Part shown: positions 8,454 to 17,777 of the stretch, in pieces
Layout: the number at the start of each line of letters is the position of its first letter
How positions within the stretch are numbered: position 1 is the first letter of the stretch
NCBI RefSeq assembly: GCF_009617595.1
Contig: NZ_WIXK01000009.1
Location: 1-64,000 of the forward strand
Source: Tritonibacter aquimaris
Lineage (GTDB): Bacteria; Pseudomonadota; Alphaproteobacteria; Rhodobacterales; Rhodobacteraceae
DNA: 64,000 bases
Reading direction: 5' to 3'
Translations under genes and position numbers: made by a program
Notes under the pieces: generated by a model
Told to the model about the DNA's origin: nothing
The model's input: the letters and a program-made list of their open reading frames with translations, nothing else
Database searches by the model: none

Positions 8454-10132
8454 GGCACAACTCCTTTGGGCAGGTGGCGCGCGCTGAGCTGGATAACCCC
8501 CATCAACACCATCACCACCAAAACGATGCTCATCGCCACGGCCGAGGCCATGACGGTTTCACCGCTGTCATCAAGATTAAAAATCACCACGCCCAGGGTC
8601 TCGGTCCCAGATGACCACAAGAGCGCCGATACCGTCAGCTCATTGAAGGCGGTCAGAAAAACAAGGATGGCACCGGTGGCGGCGGCGGGCGCAGACAGGG
8701 GCAAGATCACATCGCGCAGGCGCTGAAACAGCGAGGCCCCAACCGATTGCGCCGCCTCATTCATGGCAGGATCCAGCTGGCTGAGACTGGCCTGCACCGG
8801 GCGAAACATCACCGAAAAGAACCGCGCCAGATAGGCCAAAAAGATGATCCAGATGGTGCCATAAAGCGTCATTTCGGTGAACGGCAGCTTGATCAGCAGC
8901 AGGATCATCGCAATCGCCAGCACCACACCGGGCAGCGCATAGGGCAGATCCAACAGGCTATCAAATAGCCGCCCCAACCGGGTGGGATTGCGCTGCATCA
9001 ACCAGGCCAGCGGCAGGCAGATCACCATCAGCATCACTGCCGCGCCCGTGGCCAAGGCGAATGAGTTGAAAAACGCCCGCGCCGTCACCGGCTGGCGAAA
9101 CAGCGCCTCATGCCAGCCCGCAAATGAAATCGTGTCAAAGCTCAGGCTCACCCCATAGGCAGGCACCAGTGATGTCGCCAAAAGCCCCATCATCGGCAGC
9201 ACCAGAATGGCCACCACAATCAGCCACAGGGTGATTTCAACCGGAAGACGCGCGCGTCCCAGCGGCAGCGCCAGCGGCCTTGCGCTTGATCCCACCAGAT
9301 GCACCACCTGGCGCGACTGGAAAAACCGCTGCACCAAGATACCCGCAACCGCGACGCAGCCAATCAGGATCGCCAGCACCGAAACTTCGGCCAGCACCGA
9401 GGTGCCAAGCCCCGCAAGCTTTTGATAAATAAGCGTTGGCAGGGTGGAATAGCCCGCGGGAATCCCCAGCATCGCCGGAATGCCAAAATTGCCAAGCGCG
9501 GTGACAAAGGTGATCGCCACCCCGGCCACAAGGCTTGGCAGGGTCAGCGGCAGCACGATCTGCCACCAGATGCGCACGCCCTTGGCCCCGCTGATCCGCG
9601 CCGCCTCAACCACGTCCTGCGGGATGGCGCGCAGCCCCGCGCGCAGGGTCAGAAAAATGATCGATGTGTGCTGAATACCCAGCAGCAAAATGATGCCTTC
9701 TGGCGAATAGAGCGGCTGCGGCGCGCCCAAAGGCGGCGCAATCCCCAGCGTTTTCAGCAATACTGATGAGGGCCCCATGATCTGCGTCCACGACAGCGCG
9801 GTGATCTGCGGCGGGATCATCATTGGGATCATCAGACAAAACACCAAGGCCGCTTTGGCGCGCAGATCGCTCAGCGCCACCAGAAACGCAAAAGCGCCAC
9901 CAATCAGCAGCGATACCAACGTGCCAAGCCCTGCGGTAATCAGCGAATGTTTCAACGCCCGCTGGGTGGATTTTTCGCCAAGCACCTCTAAAAACAGCTC
10001 CAGCCCGCCGTCATCGCTGACCCCTTCCACAAACAGGCGCAGCACCGGCGATAGCGTCAGCGCAATCGCCACAAATAGGATCAGCATGAGCAGCTGCTGC
10101 TCTGCGGTTTTGGGTGGGGAAAAGGCTGCCAT
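8441..10132 (-). CDS. ABC transporter permease, two fused membrane domains (FbpB type)
   Basis: The 563-residue protein contains two successive binding-protein-dependent permease domains, each with an EAA loop that contacts the ATPase: EAARISGAKGVRIWWQIVLP in the first half and EAAQSVGASLFQRLRDVILP in the second. About twelve membrane helices are visible. Fused permeases of this kind are typical of iron(III), thiamine and 2-aminoethylphosphonate importers. It is first in the operon permease-ATPase-hydrolase-phosphatase, and a 175-bp gap separates it from the divergent DeoR gene. A periplasmic binding protein, normally upstream, is missing. Confidence 0.92.
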   Translation of the reverse strand: MAAFSPPKTAEQQLLMLILFVAIALTLSPVLRLFVEGVSDDGGLELFLEVLGEKSTQRALKHSLITAGLGTLVSLLIGGAFAFLVALSDLRAKAALVFCLMIPMMIPPQITALSWTQIMGPSSVLLKTLGIAPPLGAPQPLYSPEGIILLLGIQHTSIIFLTLRAGLRAIPQDVVEAARISGAKGVRIWWQIVLPLTLPSLVAGVAITFVTALGNFGIPAMLGIPAGYSTLPTLIYQKLAGLGTSVLAEVSVLAILIGCVAVAGILVQRFFQSRQVVHLVGSSARPLALPLGRARLPVEITLWLIVVAILVLPMMGLLATSLVPAYGVSLSFDTISFAGWHEALFRQPVTARAFFNSFALATGAAVMLMVICLPLAWLMQRNPTRLGRLFDSLLDLPYALPGVVLAIAMILLLIKLPFTEMTLYGTIWIIFLAYLARFFSVMFRPVQASLSQLDPAMNEAAQSVGASLFQRLRDVILPLSAPAAATGAILVFLTAFNELTVSALLWSSGTETLGVVIFNLDDSGETVMASAVAMSIVLVVMVLMGVIQLSARHLPKGVVPWQT

Positions 10133-10307
10133 ATCGACTCCGTGACCGGCTTTCGTTCGAAAGCTTGCGCCACTGCGCTTATGTCGATGATTTGCAACAA
10201 GATTATGAATGTAAAAAATTTATTGCCGTATTGTCAGACGCGGTCATTGCCCCTAGCACAGTGGTGATTTTGTTCATTTAAGCCACTGACCTACCGGATT
10301 TGACCCT

Positions 10308-11066
10308 ATGGACCTGACCCAAAGGCGCGATAAAATTGTCTCCCTGCTGCAAAAGCACGAAGAGCTTTCAGCGGCCAATCTTTCGCAGCGGCTCAAGGTC
10401 TCGGTGCAGACCATCCGCAGCGATCTGCGCGATCTGGATGAGGCGGCGCTGGTGCATCGGCGCAACGGGCGCGCACGGCTACGGCCCCAGGGGGAAAACA
10501 TCGGCTATCAGCCGCGCAGCGGTCTGGCGCAGGGTGAAAAACAGAAAATCGCTGTACAGGTGGCGAAACTGATCCCGGATGGGGCGCGGATTGCGCTGGG
10601 CACCGGCACCACGATTGAGCAATGCGCAGGCCTGCTGGCCGAAAAATCCGATCTGTTTGTCGCCACCAATAGCATCCATGCGGTTCTGGCGCTGCAACAG
10701 GCAAAAGATGTACAAATCCAACTGTCTGGCGGCACCGTGCGCCTGCGTGATCTGGATATGATCGGGGGGCAGAACGGCGCGTTTTTTGCCCGCCACCCGG
10801 TGGAGTTTGCCATTCTCAGCTGCGGCGGCATTTCCCCTGACGGCGATGTGCTTGATTTCAACACCCATGAAACCCAGGCGCGTCTTGCGGTGGTTGAGGC
10901 CGCCCAGCAAAGCATTCTGGTGATCGACAGCAGCAAATTCAACCAAACGCTGACGGTCGCACAGGGCAGGATCTGGGACTATGACGTGGTGGTAACGGGG
11001 GCAAAACTCAGCGCGGATCTGCGCCGCCGCTGTGATGCGGCGGGCTGTCAGATCATCACCTGCTAA
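10308..11066 (+). CDS. DeoR/GlpR-family transcriptional regulator
   Basis: The 252-residue protein has an N-terminal DeoR winged helix (residues 4-57, ELSAANLSQRLKVSVQTIRS) with the usual recognition helix, followed by the DeoR sugar-phosphate sensor domain (about 75-230) with the phosphosugar-isomerase-like stretch IALGTGTTIEQCAGLL. DeoR proteins usually respond to phosphorylated sugars or polyols. The gene is divergent from the importer-hydrolase-phosphatase operon, so it probably controls that operon from the shared intergenic region. This fits the idea that the operon handles a phosphorylated compound. Confidence 0.92.
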   Translation: MDLTQRRDKIVSLLQKHEELSAANLSQRLKVSVQTIRSDLRDLDEAALVHRRNGRARLRPQGENIGYQPRSGLAQGEKQKIAVQVAKLIPDGARIALGTGTTIEQCAGLLAEKSDLFVATNSIHAVLALQQAKDVQIQLSGGTVRLRDLDMIGGQNGAFFARHPVEFAILSCGGISPDGDVLDFNTHETQARLAVVEAAQQSILVIDSSKFNQTLTVAQGRIWDYDVVVTGAKLSADLRRRCDAAGCQIITC

Positions 11067-11258
11067 GACTACAAACGTGGTGTCGCGCCGATGACGTGCC
11101 GCCTCAGATCCACCAGTCACACGCTCTAATCAGATAACAGGCTGTTGATACAAGTTGCGCTGGGCAGGTCTCAGCGTATTTGCTATGCGCGCCATGTTCC
11201 TCTACTGGGGCACATCCGCGGGTGTTGAAATCTTGATCTGGTAAATGGTGATGGCGAC

Positions 11259-11774
11259 GTGACGTTGCAAAACGATCACAAAATGCTGACGATGTTTATG
11301 GCTCACCAGCGGGGCCTGCGCCGCTATGCGGCACAGATCACCGGTGATTCCAGCCATGCCGAAGATCTGGTGCAGGAAGCCTGGTTGCGTTTCACCAAAA
11401 GCAACCAACAGGAGCACCCAAACGAGCCGATCAGCTATCTCTATCGTATCGTGCGCAATCTGGCCCTTGATGCGCGGCGTCATAGCAGCCGGGCACCCCT
11501 GCCGATGGATCCACATCACATTGACGAGGCGGGCCTCAGCAATAGGCTCACCAGCGAAACGGTGGTTGTGGCGCGTGATGACCTCAGGGTGTTGATGGAG
11601 GCGATCGAAGAACTCCCCGCCCGCACCCGCAAAGCGCTGGAGTTGCATCGTTTTGGCGGCTTGAAACTGCGCGAAATTGCGGATCGTATGGAGATCTCTA
11701 CATCACGGGCGCATGAATTGGTTTCCGAAGGGCTGGCCCATTGCCGCGATCGGGTGAACGGGGAAGAGCAATGA
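11259..11774 (+). CDS. ECF sigma factor, FecI type
   Basis: The 171-residue protein shows sigma-70 region 2 (about residues 10-75, with DSSHAEDLVQEAWLRFTK) and region 4 (about 115-165, LPARTRKALELHRFGGLKLR followed by an HTH). The first possible start is GTG 11259; ATG 11283 is an alternative. It is followed by a FecR-like anti-sigma regulator and a TonB-dependent receptor with an N-terminal signalling domain, the classic cell-surface signalling trio. In that scheme substrate binding at the receptor releases this sigma factor to transcribe the receptor gene. Confidence 0.92.
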   Translation: MTLQNDHKMLTMFMAHQRGLRRYAAQITGDSSHAEDLVQEAWLRFTKSNQQEHPNEPISYLYRIVRNLALDARRHSSRAPLPMDPHHIDEAGLSNRLTSETVVVARDDLRVLMEAIEELPARTRKALELHRFGGLKLREIADRMEISTSRAHELVSEGLAHCRDRVNGEEQ

Positions 11775-11796
11775 TGCACAAACGGGTCACGCGCCA

Positions 11797-12738
11797 ATGA
11801 CAACGACCGAGGCAAAACAGCTTTCTCTTTCACAGCAGGCCGCCCGCTGGCAGGTGCTGCTTTTGGATGATCCCGACGATGATGCATTGCGCACAGAGTT
11901 TGAAAACTGGTGCGCCGCCGATCCGCGCCATGTTGAAGCCTGGGCCGATATTGCCGATCTGCATGATCAGTTGGGCCAGCTGCCGCATCCCACGCGCTAT
12001 ATCGCCCGCCGCGATCACGTGGTTGCATTTGCGCCGCGCCGCAGTTGGCGTGGTTGGGCCATTGCGGCCTCGGTTGCGCTGTCGCTGGCCTTTGGTCCGA
12101 ATCTGCGGCGTCAGTTTCTGGCCGATTACACCACCGCCCGCGCCGAGCTGCGCCAGATCACGCTTGAGGATGGCTCCATTGTGCATCTTGGTGCCGACAG
12201 CGCCATTGCGCTGGCCTTCACCCCTTCGACGCGCGCGGTCAAGCTGCTGGAAGGCGAAGCCTTCTTTGAGGTCAGCCACAAGCCGCAGCGCCCGTTTGAG
12301 GTTCACAGCGGCAATATCACCACCCGTGTGCTGGGCACCGCCTTTATGGTGCGCCATGCGGGCGACAGTACCGCCGTGCAGGTGCAATCGGGCCAGGTCG
12401 CGGTTGAAGATGACACCCGGATCGCGCTGGAAGCAGGCGACTGGCTGCGCATCTCTTCAGAGGCGGGCCTTGAGCAGGGCCACGGCGCACCGGAACAGGC
12501 CACCGCGTTCAGACAGCACCGGATGGTTGCGCAAAACCGGCCGCTTGGCGATGCACTGAACGAGCTGCAGCGCCATTTCCCCGGCAAGATCGTGGTAATG
12601 TCACCGGGGCTGAAACAAGAGCGTGTCACCGGTGTTTACAACACCACCACCCCGCTTGAGGCGGCGCGCGCATTGGTGCAGCCCTTTGGTGGTACTGTGC
12701 GTATGGCCTCTCCCTGGGTGATGATTATTTCACGCTAG
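11797..12738 (+). CDS. FecR-family anti-sigma/signal transducer
   Basis: The 313-residue protein has an N-terminal cytoplasmic sigma-binding domain (about 10-65, with ALRTEFENWCAADPRHVEAW), one membrane helix (about residues 86-104, GWAIAASVALSLAFGP), a periplasmic FecR domain (about 115-215, with ITLEDGSIVHLGADSAIAL and VLGTAFMVRH) and a C-terminal secretin/TonB-like domain (about 245-313). It sits 22 bp behind the sigma gene and 156 bp ahead of the receptor. It should span the inner membrane and relay the receptor signal to the sigma factor. Confidence 0.93.
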   Translation: MTTTEAKQLSLSQQAARWQVLLLDDPDDDALRTEFENWCAADPRHVEAWADIADLHDQLGQLPHPTRYIARRDHVVAFAPRRSWRGWAIAASVALSLAFGPNLRRQFLADYTTARAELRQITLEDGSIVHLGADSAIALAFTPSTRAVKLLEGEAFFEVSHKPQRPFEVHSGNITTRVLGTAFMVRHAGDSTAVQVQSGQVAVEDDTRIALEAGDWLRISSEAGLEQGHGAPEQATAFRQHRMVAQNRPLGDALNELQRHFPGKIVVMSPGLKQERVTGVYNTTTPLEAARALVQPFGGTVRMASPWVMIISR

Positions 12739-12894
12739 ATAGCTGATTTAATTATATAAAAATAAAAAACTAAGAAAAGACTCATTTTTACCGGAAAATC
12801 ATCCGCGCCATACGTCTGTTCTTATAGGCAGCAGCCAAGGCACACTCACGCCACAGGCTCACCCAAAATCATTAGATTATTTTCCGGAGGAACA

Positions 12895-15315
12895 ATGATG
12901 GGTGGGCCCGCATTGAATATTCGTCGTGGCCGCAGTGTCGGCAAAACCATGTTACTGGCGGCAACTGCGCTGACCGCTTGGGCAGCGCCTGCAACCGCTG
13001 ATCCCTCTGCGGCGCTGGGCACCCAGATCATTGATGTATCCATTGAACCGCAGCCGCTGGCCGATGCGCTGACCCAGTTCGGACTGCAATCCGGCCTGCA
13101 GGTTTCAGCGGCCTCTTCGGTTGCCGCAGATCAGTATTCACCCGGCGTCTCCGGTCGTATGCCCGCCCGCGAAGCGCTGCGTCAGCTGATCTCTGGCGCC
13201 AGCGTGCCGTTTCAGTTCCTCGATGAAGACACCGCAGTGTTGAACCTGACCGACGACAGTTCTGGCCCGCTGCTGCTTGAAAAAATCATCGTCCGCGGCG
13301 AACTGTTGGAGCGCAACCTGCAAGACAGCCCCACCTCGGTTGTGATTTCATCGGGCGAGACCGTCGAAAAGCGCGGTGATCGCAATATCTATGACACCGT
13401 TGAACGCGCCGCCAATGTGATTCAAACCGGTGGTGAAGAACGGGTTGCCATTCGGGGCGTTGGCCAGTTTGGTGTGGGGCGTGGCTCCTCCAGCCCGCTG
13501 ATCTCTACCCAAGTGGACGGTATTGCCCTGCCAGATCTGAGCGCCATTCAGCGCGGAAGCATCCCGGTTTGGGATGTGGAACAGGTGGAAATCCTGCGCG
13601 GGCCGCAATCCACCCAACAGGGGCGCAATGCGCTGGGCGGGGCGGTGATTGTGCGCACCCGCGACCCGATCTACGAAGATGAATACCGGGCCCGGCTCGG
13701 CTTCGGCAATCGCAACGCCTATGAAACCGCTGTTTCGATCAATAAGGTTCTAGTGCAGGATCGCGCCGCCTTCCGCTTCTCGGCACAGACCCTCAATGAT
13801 GATGGCTGGGTCGATAACCCAACCCTGGGCCGGGATGATTTTGGCCGAAACGAAGTCGACAACTACCGCGCCAAACTGCGCCTGAACCCCACCGATGATC
13901 TGGAACTGGTGTTTTCCTATGCCAATCAGGATTCGCTCAACGGTGAAACCCGGATTGAAAACGCGCGTTTCCCAGCCGAGATTGTGAACACCTCCAACGA
14001 GGACACAGTAAATGAGCTGTCGTCCGAAACCATCGGTCTGCGCGCCAGCTATAGCTTTTCGCCCAATCTCAAGCTTGAGGCGGAAACCACCTATTACACT
14101 GATGATCTGAACGAGCTGATCGACAATGATCGCGCCGCTGCTGATATTGGCTTTACGCGTGGCAGCGGGGAGGCAGAAGTCTTTGAACAGGATCTGCGTC
14201 TGAAATTCGAAGGCAGCGGTTTTCGTGGTGTGGCCGGGGTGTTTTACAATGACACCGATTTTGAACGCCGCAGCCTGACCCGTATTCCAATTGGTGCGGT
14301 TCCGGGGCTGCCGTCGGGCCTGCCAGTACCACCAAGCCTGATTGTGGTTTCTGACGGCGGCACCCGCACCCAGTCGGAAAACTTTGCCATCTTTGGTGAG
14401 GTCGAAATGGATCTGCGCCACAATCTCGCGCTGACCCTTGGCGCGCGCTATGACCGCGAGAAGGTGACAGTGAACCCTGATACCAACATTTCAACCGATC
14501 CGGTGATCCCGCTGCCACCCGGCATTCTGCCCGCGCCCAGCAACACCACCTTTGAAGCAGAGTTTGATGCCTTCCTGCCCAAGATCGGTCTGACCTATGA
14601 CTGGAGCGATGCGGTCTCAACCAGCCTGACCTATCAGCGCGGCTATCGTGCAGGTGGCGCGAGCCGGAATTTCTTTACCGGCACCAGCAGCGAGTTTGAC
14701 CCCGAGTTCACCGACAATCTTGAACTGGCCTTCCGCGGCAGCTTCATGGATGGGCGTATTCTGACCAATGCCAACCTGTTTTACACCCGCTGGAAAGACC
14801 AGCAGGTTGAAACACAGCTTTCAAGCGCGCTGAACGACACCCAGATCGTCAACGCAGGCCGTTCTGAACTTTATGGCACCGAGATCTCGGTAGAATATGA
14901 AGCCACCCCCAGCCTGGTTCTTTTTGGCAATGTGGGCTACCTGCACGCCGAGTTCGAAGATTTCCCCTTCAACGGTGACAATCTGCGCGGCAACCGTCTG
15001 CCCAATGCGCCAGAAATCACTGCCGCGGTTGGCGCAGAATATGCCTTTGCCAATGGTGTCTCGCTTGGTGTGGATGCGACCTATACAGGCTCCAGCTTCA
15101 CGGATGCGGAAAACACCCGCCAGACCGACAAGGCGCTTTTGGTGAATGCGCAGATCAACTATGAACGCGGCCCGATGAGCGCGGGCCTGTTTGTGCGCAA
15201 CCTGCTGGAAGAGGACTACGCCACCACCCGCCTTCTGAACAACGGCACCTCAACCATTTTGGCCAAGGCAGGTGAACCACTGACAGTTGGGGCTTTCATT
15301 CAGTACTCATTTTAG
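12895..15315 (+). CDS. TonB-dependent outer membrane receptor with N-terminal signalling domain (FecA/FpvA type)
   Basis: The 806-residue precursor starts at ATG 12895 (or 12898) after a GGAGG site. It has a signal peptide ending near TAWAAPATAD, a secretin/TonB signalling (STN) domain (about residues 42-122, starting IIDVSIEPQPLADALTQFG), a plug domain (about 130-260, with QGRNALGGAVIVRTRDP) and a long beta-barrel ending in a C-terminal Phe (GAFIQYSF). Together with the upstream sigma/FecR pair it is a transducer that imports an iron chelate or similar ligand and signals its presence. No periplasmic or inner-membrane uptake genes accompany it. The upstream gap is AT-rich and is the probable promoter region. 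Confidence 0.94.
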   Translation: MMGGPALNIRRGRSVGKTMLLAATALTAWAAPATADPSAALGTQIIDVSIEPQPLADALTQFGLQSGLQVSAASSVAADQYSPGVSGRMPAREALRQLISGASVPFQFLDEDTAVLNLTDDSSGPLLLEKIIVRGELLERNLQDSPTSVVISSGETVEKRGDRNIYDTVERAANVIQTGGEERVAIRGVGQFGVGRGSSSPLISTQVDGIALPDLSAIQRGSIPVWDVEQVEILRGPQSTQQGRNALGGAVIVRTRDPIYEDEYRARLGFGNRNAYETAVSINKVLVQDRAAFRFSAQTLNDDGWVDNPTLGRDDFGRNEVDNYRAKLRLNPTDDLELVFSYANQDSLNGETRIENARFPAEIVNTSNEDTVNELSSETIGLRASYSFSPNLKLEAETTYYTDDLNELIDNDRAAADIGFTRGSGEAEVFEQDLRLKFEGSGFRGVAGVFYNDTDFERRSLTRIPIGAVPGLPSGLPVPPSLIVVSDGGTRTQSENFAIFGEVEMDLRHNLALTLGARYDREKVTVNPDTNISTDPVIPLPPGILPAPSNTTFEAEFDAFLPKIGLTYDWSDAVSTSLTYQRGYRAGGASRNFFTGTSSEFDPEFTDNLELAFRGSFMDGRILTNANLFYTRWKDQQVETQLSSALNDTQIVNAGRSELYGTEISVEYEATPSLVLFGNVGYLHAEFEDFPFNGDNLRGNRLPNAPEITAAVGAEYAFANGVSLGVDATYTGSSFTDAENTRQTDKALLVNAQINYERGPMSAGLFVRNLLEEDYATTRLLNNGTSTILAKAGEPLTVGAFIQYSF

Positions 15316-15328
15316 GGTAGTGCAGTTA

Positions 15329-15360
15329 CAAAATGCGTACCCACTAATACGCGCATTTTG
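15329..15360. terminator. Inverted repeat, probable bidirectional terminator
   Basis: CAAAATGCG (15329-15337) pairs with CGCATTTTG (15352-15360) around a 14-base loop, between the convergent receptor and LysR genes. The A-run and T-run are part of the stem, which suits termination from both sides, although no separate U tract follows. Confidence 0.5.
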
Positions 15361-15399
15361 AAGCAGGTGGTTGCAACGGGTGAAGCGTTGCAGCCGCCT

Positions 15400-16311
15400 T
15401 TATTTTTGCCGGTCCTGTGGGGCAAAGCGAAACACATCCGCCATCGCATGGGTGCGCTCATAGATGAAATCGCTGACCCGGCGAATGCGGCTGATCTGTT
15501 TGTAATCTTCTGGAAACAGCAACCAATAGGTGCGGCTAAAACCAATGTCATCGGGCAGCACCGCCACCAGATCCTGCCCCCGCGCCATAAAACAGGGCAA
15601 AACGCCAAGCCCCGCACCCTGCAACACCGCATCCATCTGCGCTTTGACCGTTGTTGCCTTATAGACCACCTTGGGCTCAGCCAGCAGCAGGTGGTTGAAA
15701 TCAAGCTCTGATGTATACAGCAGCTCGTCGATATAGCCGACAAACGGATAATGGCTAAGCGCGTCGCGGCTGTCTGGCAGCCCCAGCCGATCAATCAGGG
15801 CAGGGCTCGCATAGAGGCGCAGATCATAATCAATCAGCTTGCGCATCACCAATCGGCCAGTTTCCGGCCGCTCAAGGCTGATCGCAATATCCACATCACG
15901 CCGCCACAGTTTGTGGCGCGATGGCACTGGCACCAGCTCGATCTCAAAACCGGGTTCCTGTAGCGGCAGCTGCGGCAGAAACTGCGACAGCACCGCATTG
16001 CCAAACCCATCCGGCGCGCCAATGCGCACGCGCCCGCTCATGGCGCTGTTGTGACGGTCCAGCGTGTCCGAAAGCATCCCCGCCGCGCCTTCCATATCCT
16101 GCGCGGTCTGCAAGATTGCCCGCCCCGCACCTGTCAGCACCAGCCCCGCATCGGTTGGTTCAAACAGATGACAGCCCGCGCGTTCCTCCATCTGGCGCAG
16201 GCGACGCGCCACCGTGGTGTGGCTCACCCCCATACGTTTGGCCGCATGGTTCATCCGCCCGGTGCGTTCCACTTCCAGAAATATTCGGATGTCGTCCCAA
16301 TCCAGTTGCAT
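15400..16311 (-). CDS. LysR-family transcriptional regulator
   Basis: The 303-residue protein starts at ATG 16311 behind a GGGGAGG site. It has an N-terminal HTH (about residues 4-62: DDIRIFLEVERTGRMNHAAK, then GVSHTTVARRLRQMEE) and a LysR substrate-binding domain. The HTH resembles the subgroup that starts MQLDWDD and often acts as a repressor or activator of nearby oxidoreductases. No divergent target lies immediately upstream: the next gene, a secreted esterase, is on the same strand 100 bp away. Its target is therefore uncertain. Confidence 0.92.
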   Translation of the reverse strand: MQLDWDDIRIFLEVERTGRMNHAAKRMGVSHTTVARRLRQMEERAGCHLFEPTDAGLVLTGAGRAILQTAQDMEGAAGMLSDTLDRHNSAMSGRVRIGAPDGFGNAVLSQFLPQLPLQEPGFEIELVPVPSRHKLWRRDVDIAISLERPETGRLVMRKLIDYDLRLYASPALIDRLGLPDSRDALSHYPFVGYIDELLYTSELDFNHLLLAEPKVVYKATTVKAQMDAVLQGAGLGVLPCFMARGQDLVAVLPDDIGFSRTYWLLFPEDYKQISRIRRVSDFIYERTHAMADVFRFAPQDRQK

Positions 16312-16412
16312 GACATGCCTCCCCAACCTGTTCTAAAGCCAGGGCAGGGCGGCGCAAAGCCCGTTTTCACCGGGGATAGGGCACAGGATCAGGTTCCGGG
16401 TTAGCCTCGGGA

Positions 16413-17225
16413 TCAAAGTTTGCCGCGTTCTTCCAGCAGGCTCCAGGCGGATTTCAGATACTCCATCTGAAACGAATGCCCACCTTCAAAGGCACAAAAC
16501 GCCAGCACATCCGCCGCCTCATTGCTCTGAATATCACAGCTGAGCCCGCCAAGCTTGCGCGCCTCGGCCTGCGAAAACCCACCGTATTGGCCATACATTG
16601 CCAAAACATCCGGCACGCTGCCCTGATGGGTATCCAGCACCTTGCGCCCTTCCAGCGGCACGATCTTGTCAGATGTGCCATGCATATGGATCACACTGGT
16701 TGGCGGCGCATCACAATGGGTGGGTGCGGGCTGCCAGAACGTGCCTGCAATGGGCGCAAACCCCGCAAACTGGCTGCTGCGATGGCAGGCAAGGTTCCAC
16801 ACCATCATGGCCCCGGCCGAAAACCCGCTGGCCATCAACCGATTGGAATCAATCGGAAACCGCGCAGAGACATCCGCCAGTACCGCATCATAATAGGCCA
16901 GCTCATCCACCGTTGGATCTGTCTCGCTTGACGGGGCGCCGGGGATCGACCAGTCGTTCTTGGCTGATTTGGTGGCAATAATCGCCACCCCCAGCTCATT
17001 GGCCAATGCTGTAAAACGCGGGTTGTTCATCACCCCTTTGGCGGTGCCTTTATAGCCGTGGGAAAACACAATCGCGCCCAGTTTACCATCCGGCACATTA
17101 TCCGGCAGGCGAATGCGGTAGCTGCGCTCACCGATCATACAATCACTGTCGCTGCCACAGGCGTGCGCGACGGTTGTACTCATCGCCCAGGTGGCGGCCG
17201 CAATCAGAGCAAAGCGTTGAAACAT
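16413..17225 (-). CDS. Secreted alpha/beta-hydrolase, LpqC/PHB-depolymerase-like esterase
   Basis: The 270-residue protein starts at ATG 17225 with a signal peptide (about residues 1-23, ending TTVAHA). The nucleophile elbow GFSAGAMM contains the catalytic Ser, with HGTSDKIVP (Asp region) and EGGHSF (catalytic His) completing the triad. An early HGYKG segment forms the oxyanion side. This pattern fits the LpqC-type esterases related to polyhydroxybutyrate depolymerase and feruloyl esterases. It is probably periplasmic or secreted. The substrate is not evident. Confidence 0.87.
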   Translation of the reverse strand: MFQRFALIAAATWAMSTTVAHACGSDSDCMIGERSYRIRLPDNVPDGKLGAIVFSHGYKGTAKGVMNNPRFTALANELGVAIIATKSAKNDWSIPGAPSSETDPTVDELAYYDAVLADVSARFPIDSNRLMASGFSAGAMMVWNLACHRSSQFAGFAPIAGTFWQPAPTHCDAPPTSVIHMHGTSDKIVPLEGRKVLDTHQGSVPDVLAMYGQYGGFSQAEARKLGGLSCDIQSNEAADVLAFCAFEGGHSFQMEYLKSAWSLLEERGKL

Positions 17226-17375
17226 CAAAAGATCCTGTCAGAAAAATGCGCCCGAATGAGGGTGGGCAGGGAATGTCGGCTGGACACAGCGTAAACGCAG
17301 CTGCGGCGGCATCCCAAGCCGGAAAACCGCCGCAATGATCATAAACACGTGTGGTAGGCGCGGTGGAAACGCCGA

Positions 17376-17777
17376 TTACTTGCTTGGAACAATATCAAAC
17401 ACAAAGAACAGCGCCTCACCGCCTTCGTTCTTCAGCCAGTGATCGGTGTCGTGGTCTTCCAGCACCGCTTCGCCTGCTTTGATGATGCGGCCAACCTTGT
17501 CATCGGCGCCCTGAAATTCACGCACGCCATCGCCTTTGGCCACATAAAATGCGCCGGGACGGGTGTCATGGGTGTGGAATTTCACAATGCCACCGGTCTC
17601 AACCACAACCGAGCGGATCTGAACCTTATAGCCTTCCATCGCAGGGATCTGGGTGCCAAGCTCCAAAGCGGCCTTGCCAAAAACCGAAACACCTTTGTGC
17701 TCGGATGGGGGTTCATGGGCAACAGCAGCGGTGGCCAGCGTGGCCAGAAGTGCGGCGGTTTTCAAAATCGTTTTCAT
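17376..17777 (-). CDS. Secreted single-domain cupin protein
   Basis: The 133-residue protein starts at ATG 17777 with a signal peptide (about residues 1-20, ending TAAVAHE). The cupin motif is visible as VKFHTHDTRPGAFYVAKGDG and later EDHDTDHWLKNEG, giving plausible metal-binding His residues. Small periplasmic cupins of this sort are common and mostly uncharacterised. It lies about 150 bp downstream of the esterase promoter side on the same strand, but a link is not established. Confidence 0.82.
   Translation of the reverse strand: MKTILKTAALLATLATAAVAHEPPSEHKGVSVFGKAALELGTQIPAMEGYKVQIRSVVVETGGIVKFHTHDTRPGAFYVAKGDGVREFQGADDKVGRIIKAGEAVLEDHDTDHWLKNEGGEALFFVFDIVPSK

Noticed and set aside
12739-12894. 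Fur box upstream of the TonB-dependent receptor
   Set aside because: The gap is AT-rich but no convincing 19-bp GATAATGATAATCATTATC-like dyad was found, so no site is annotated.
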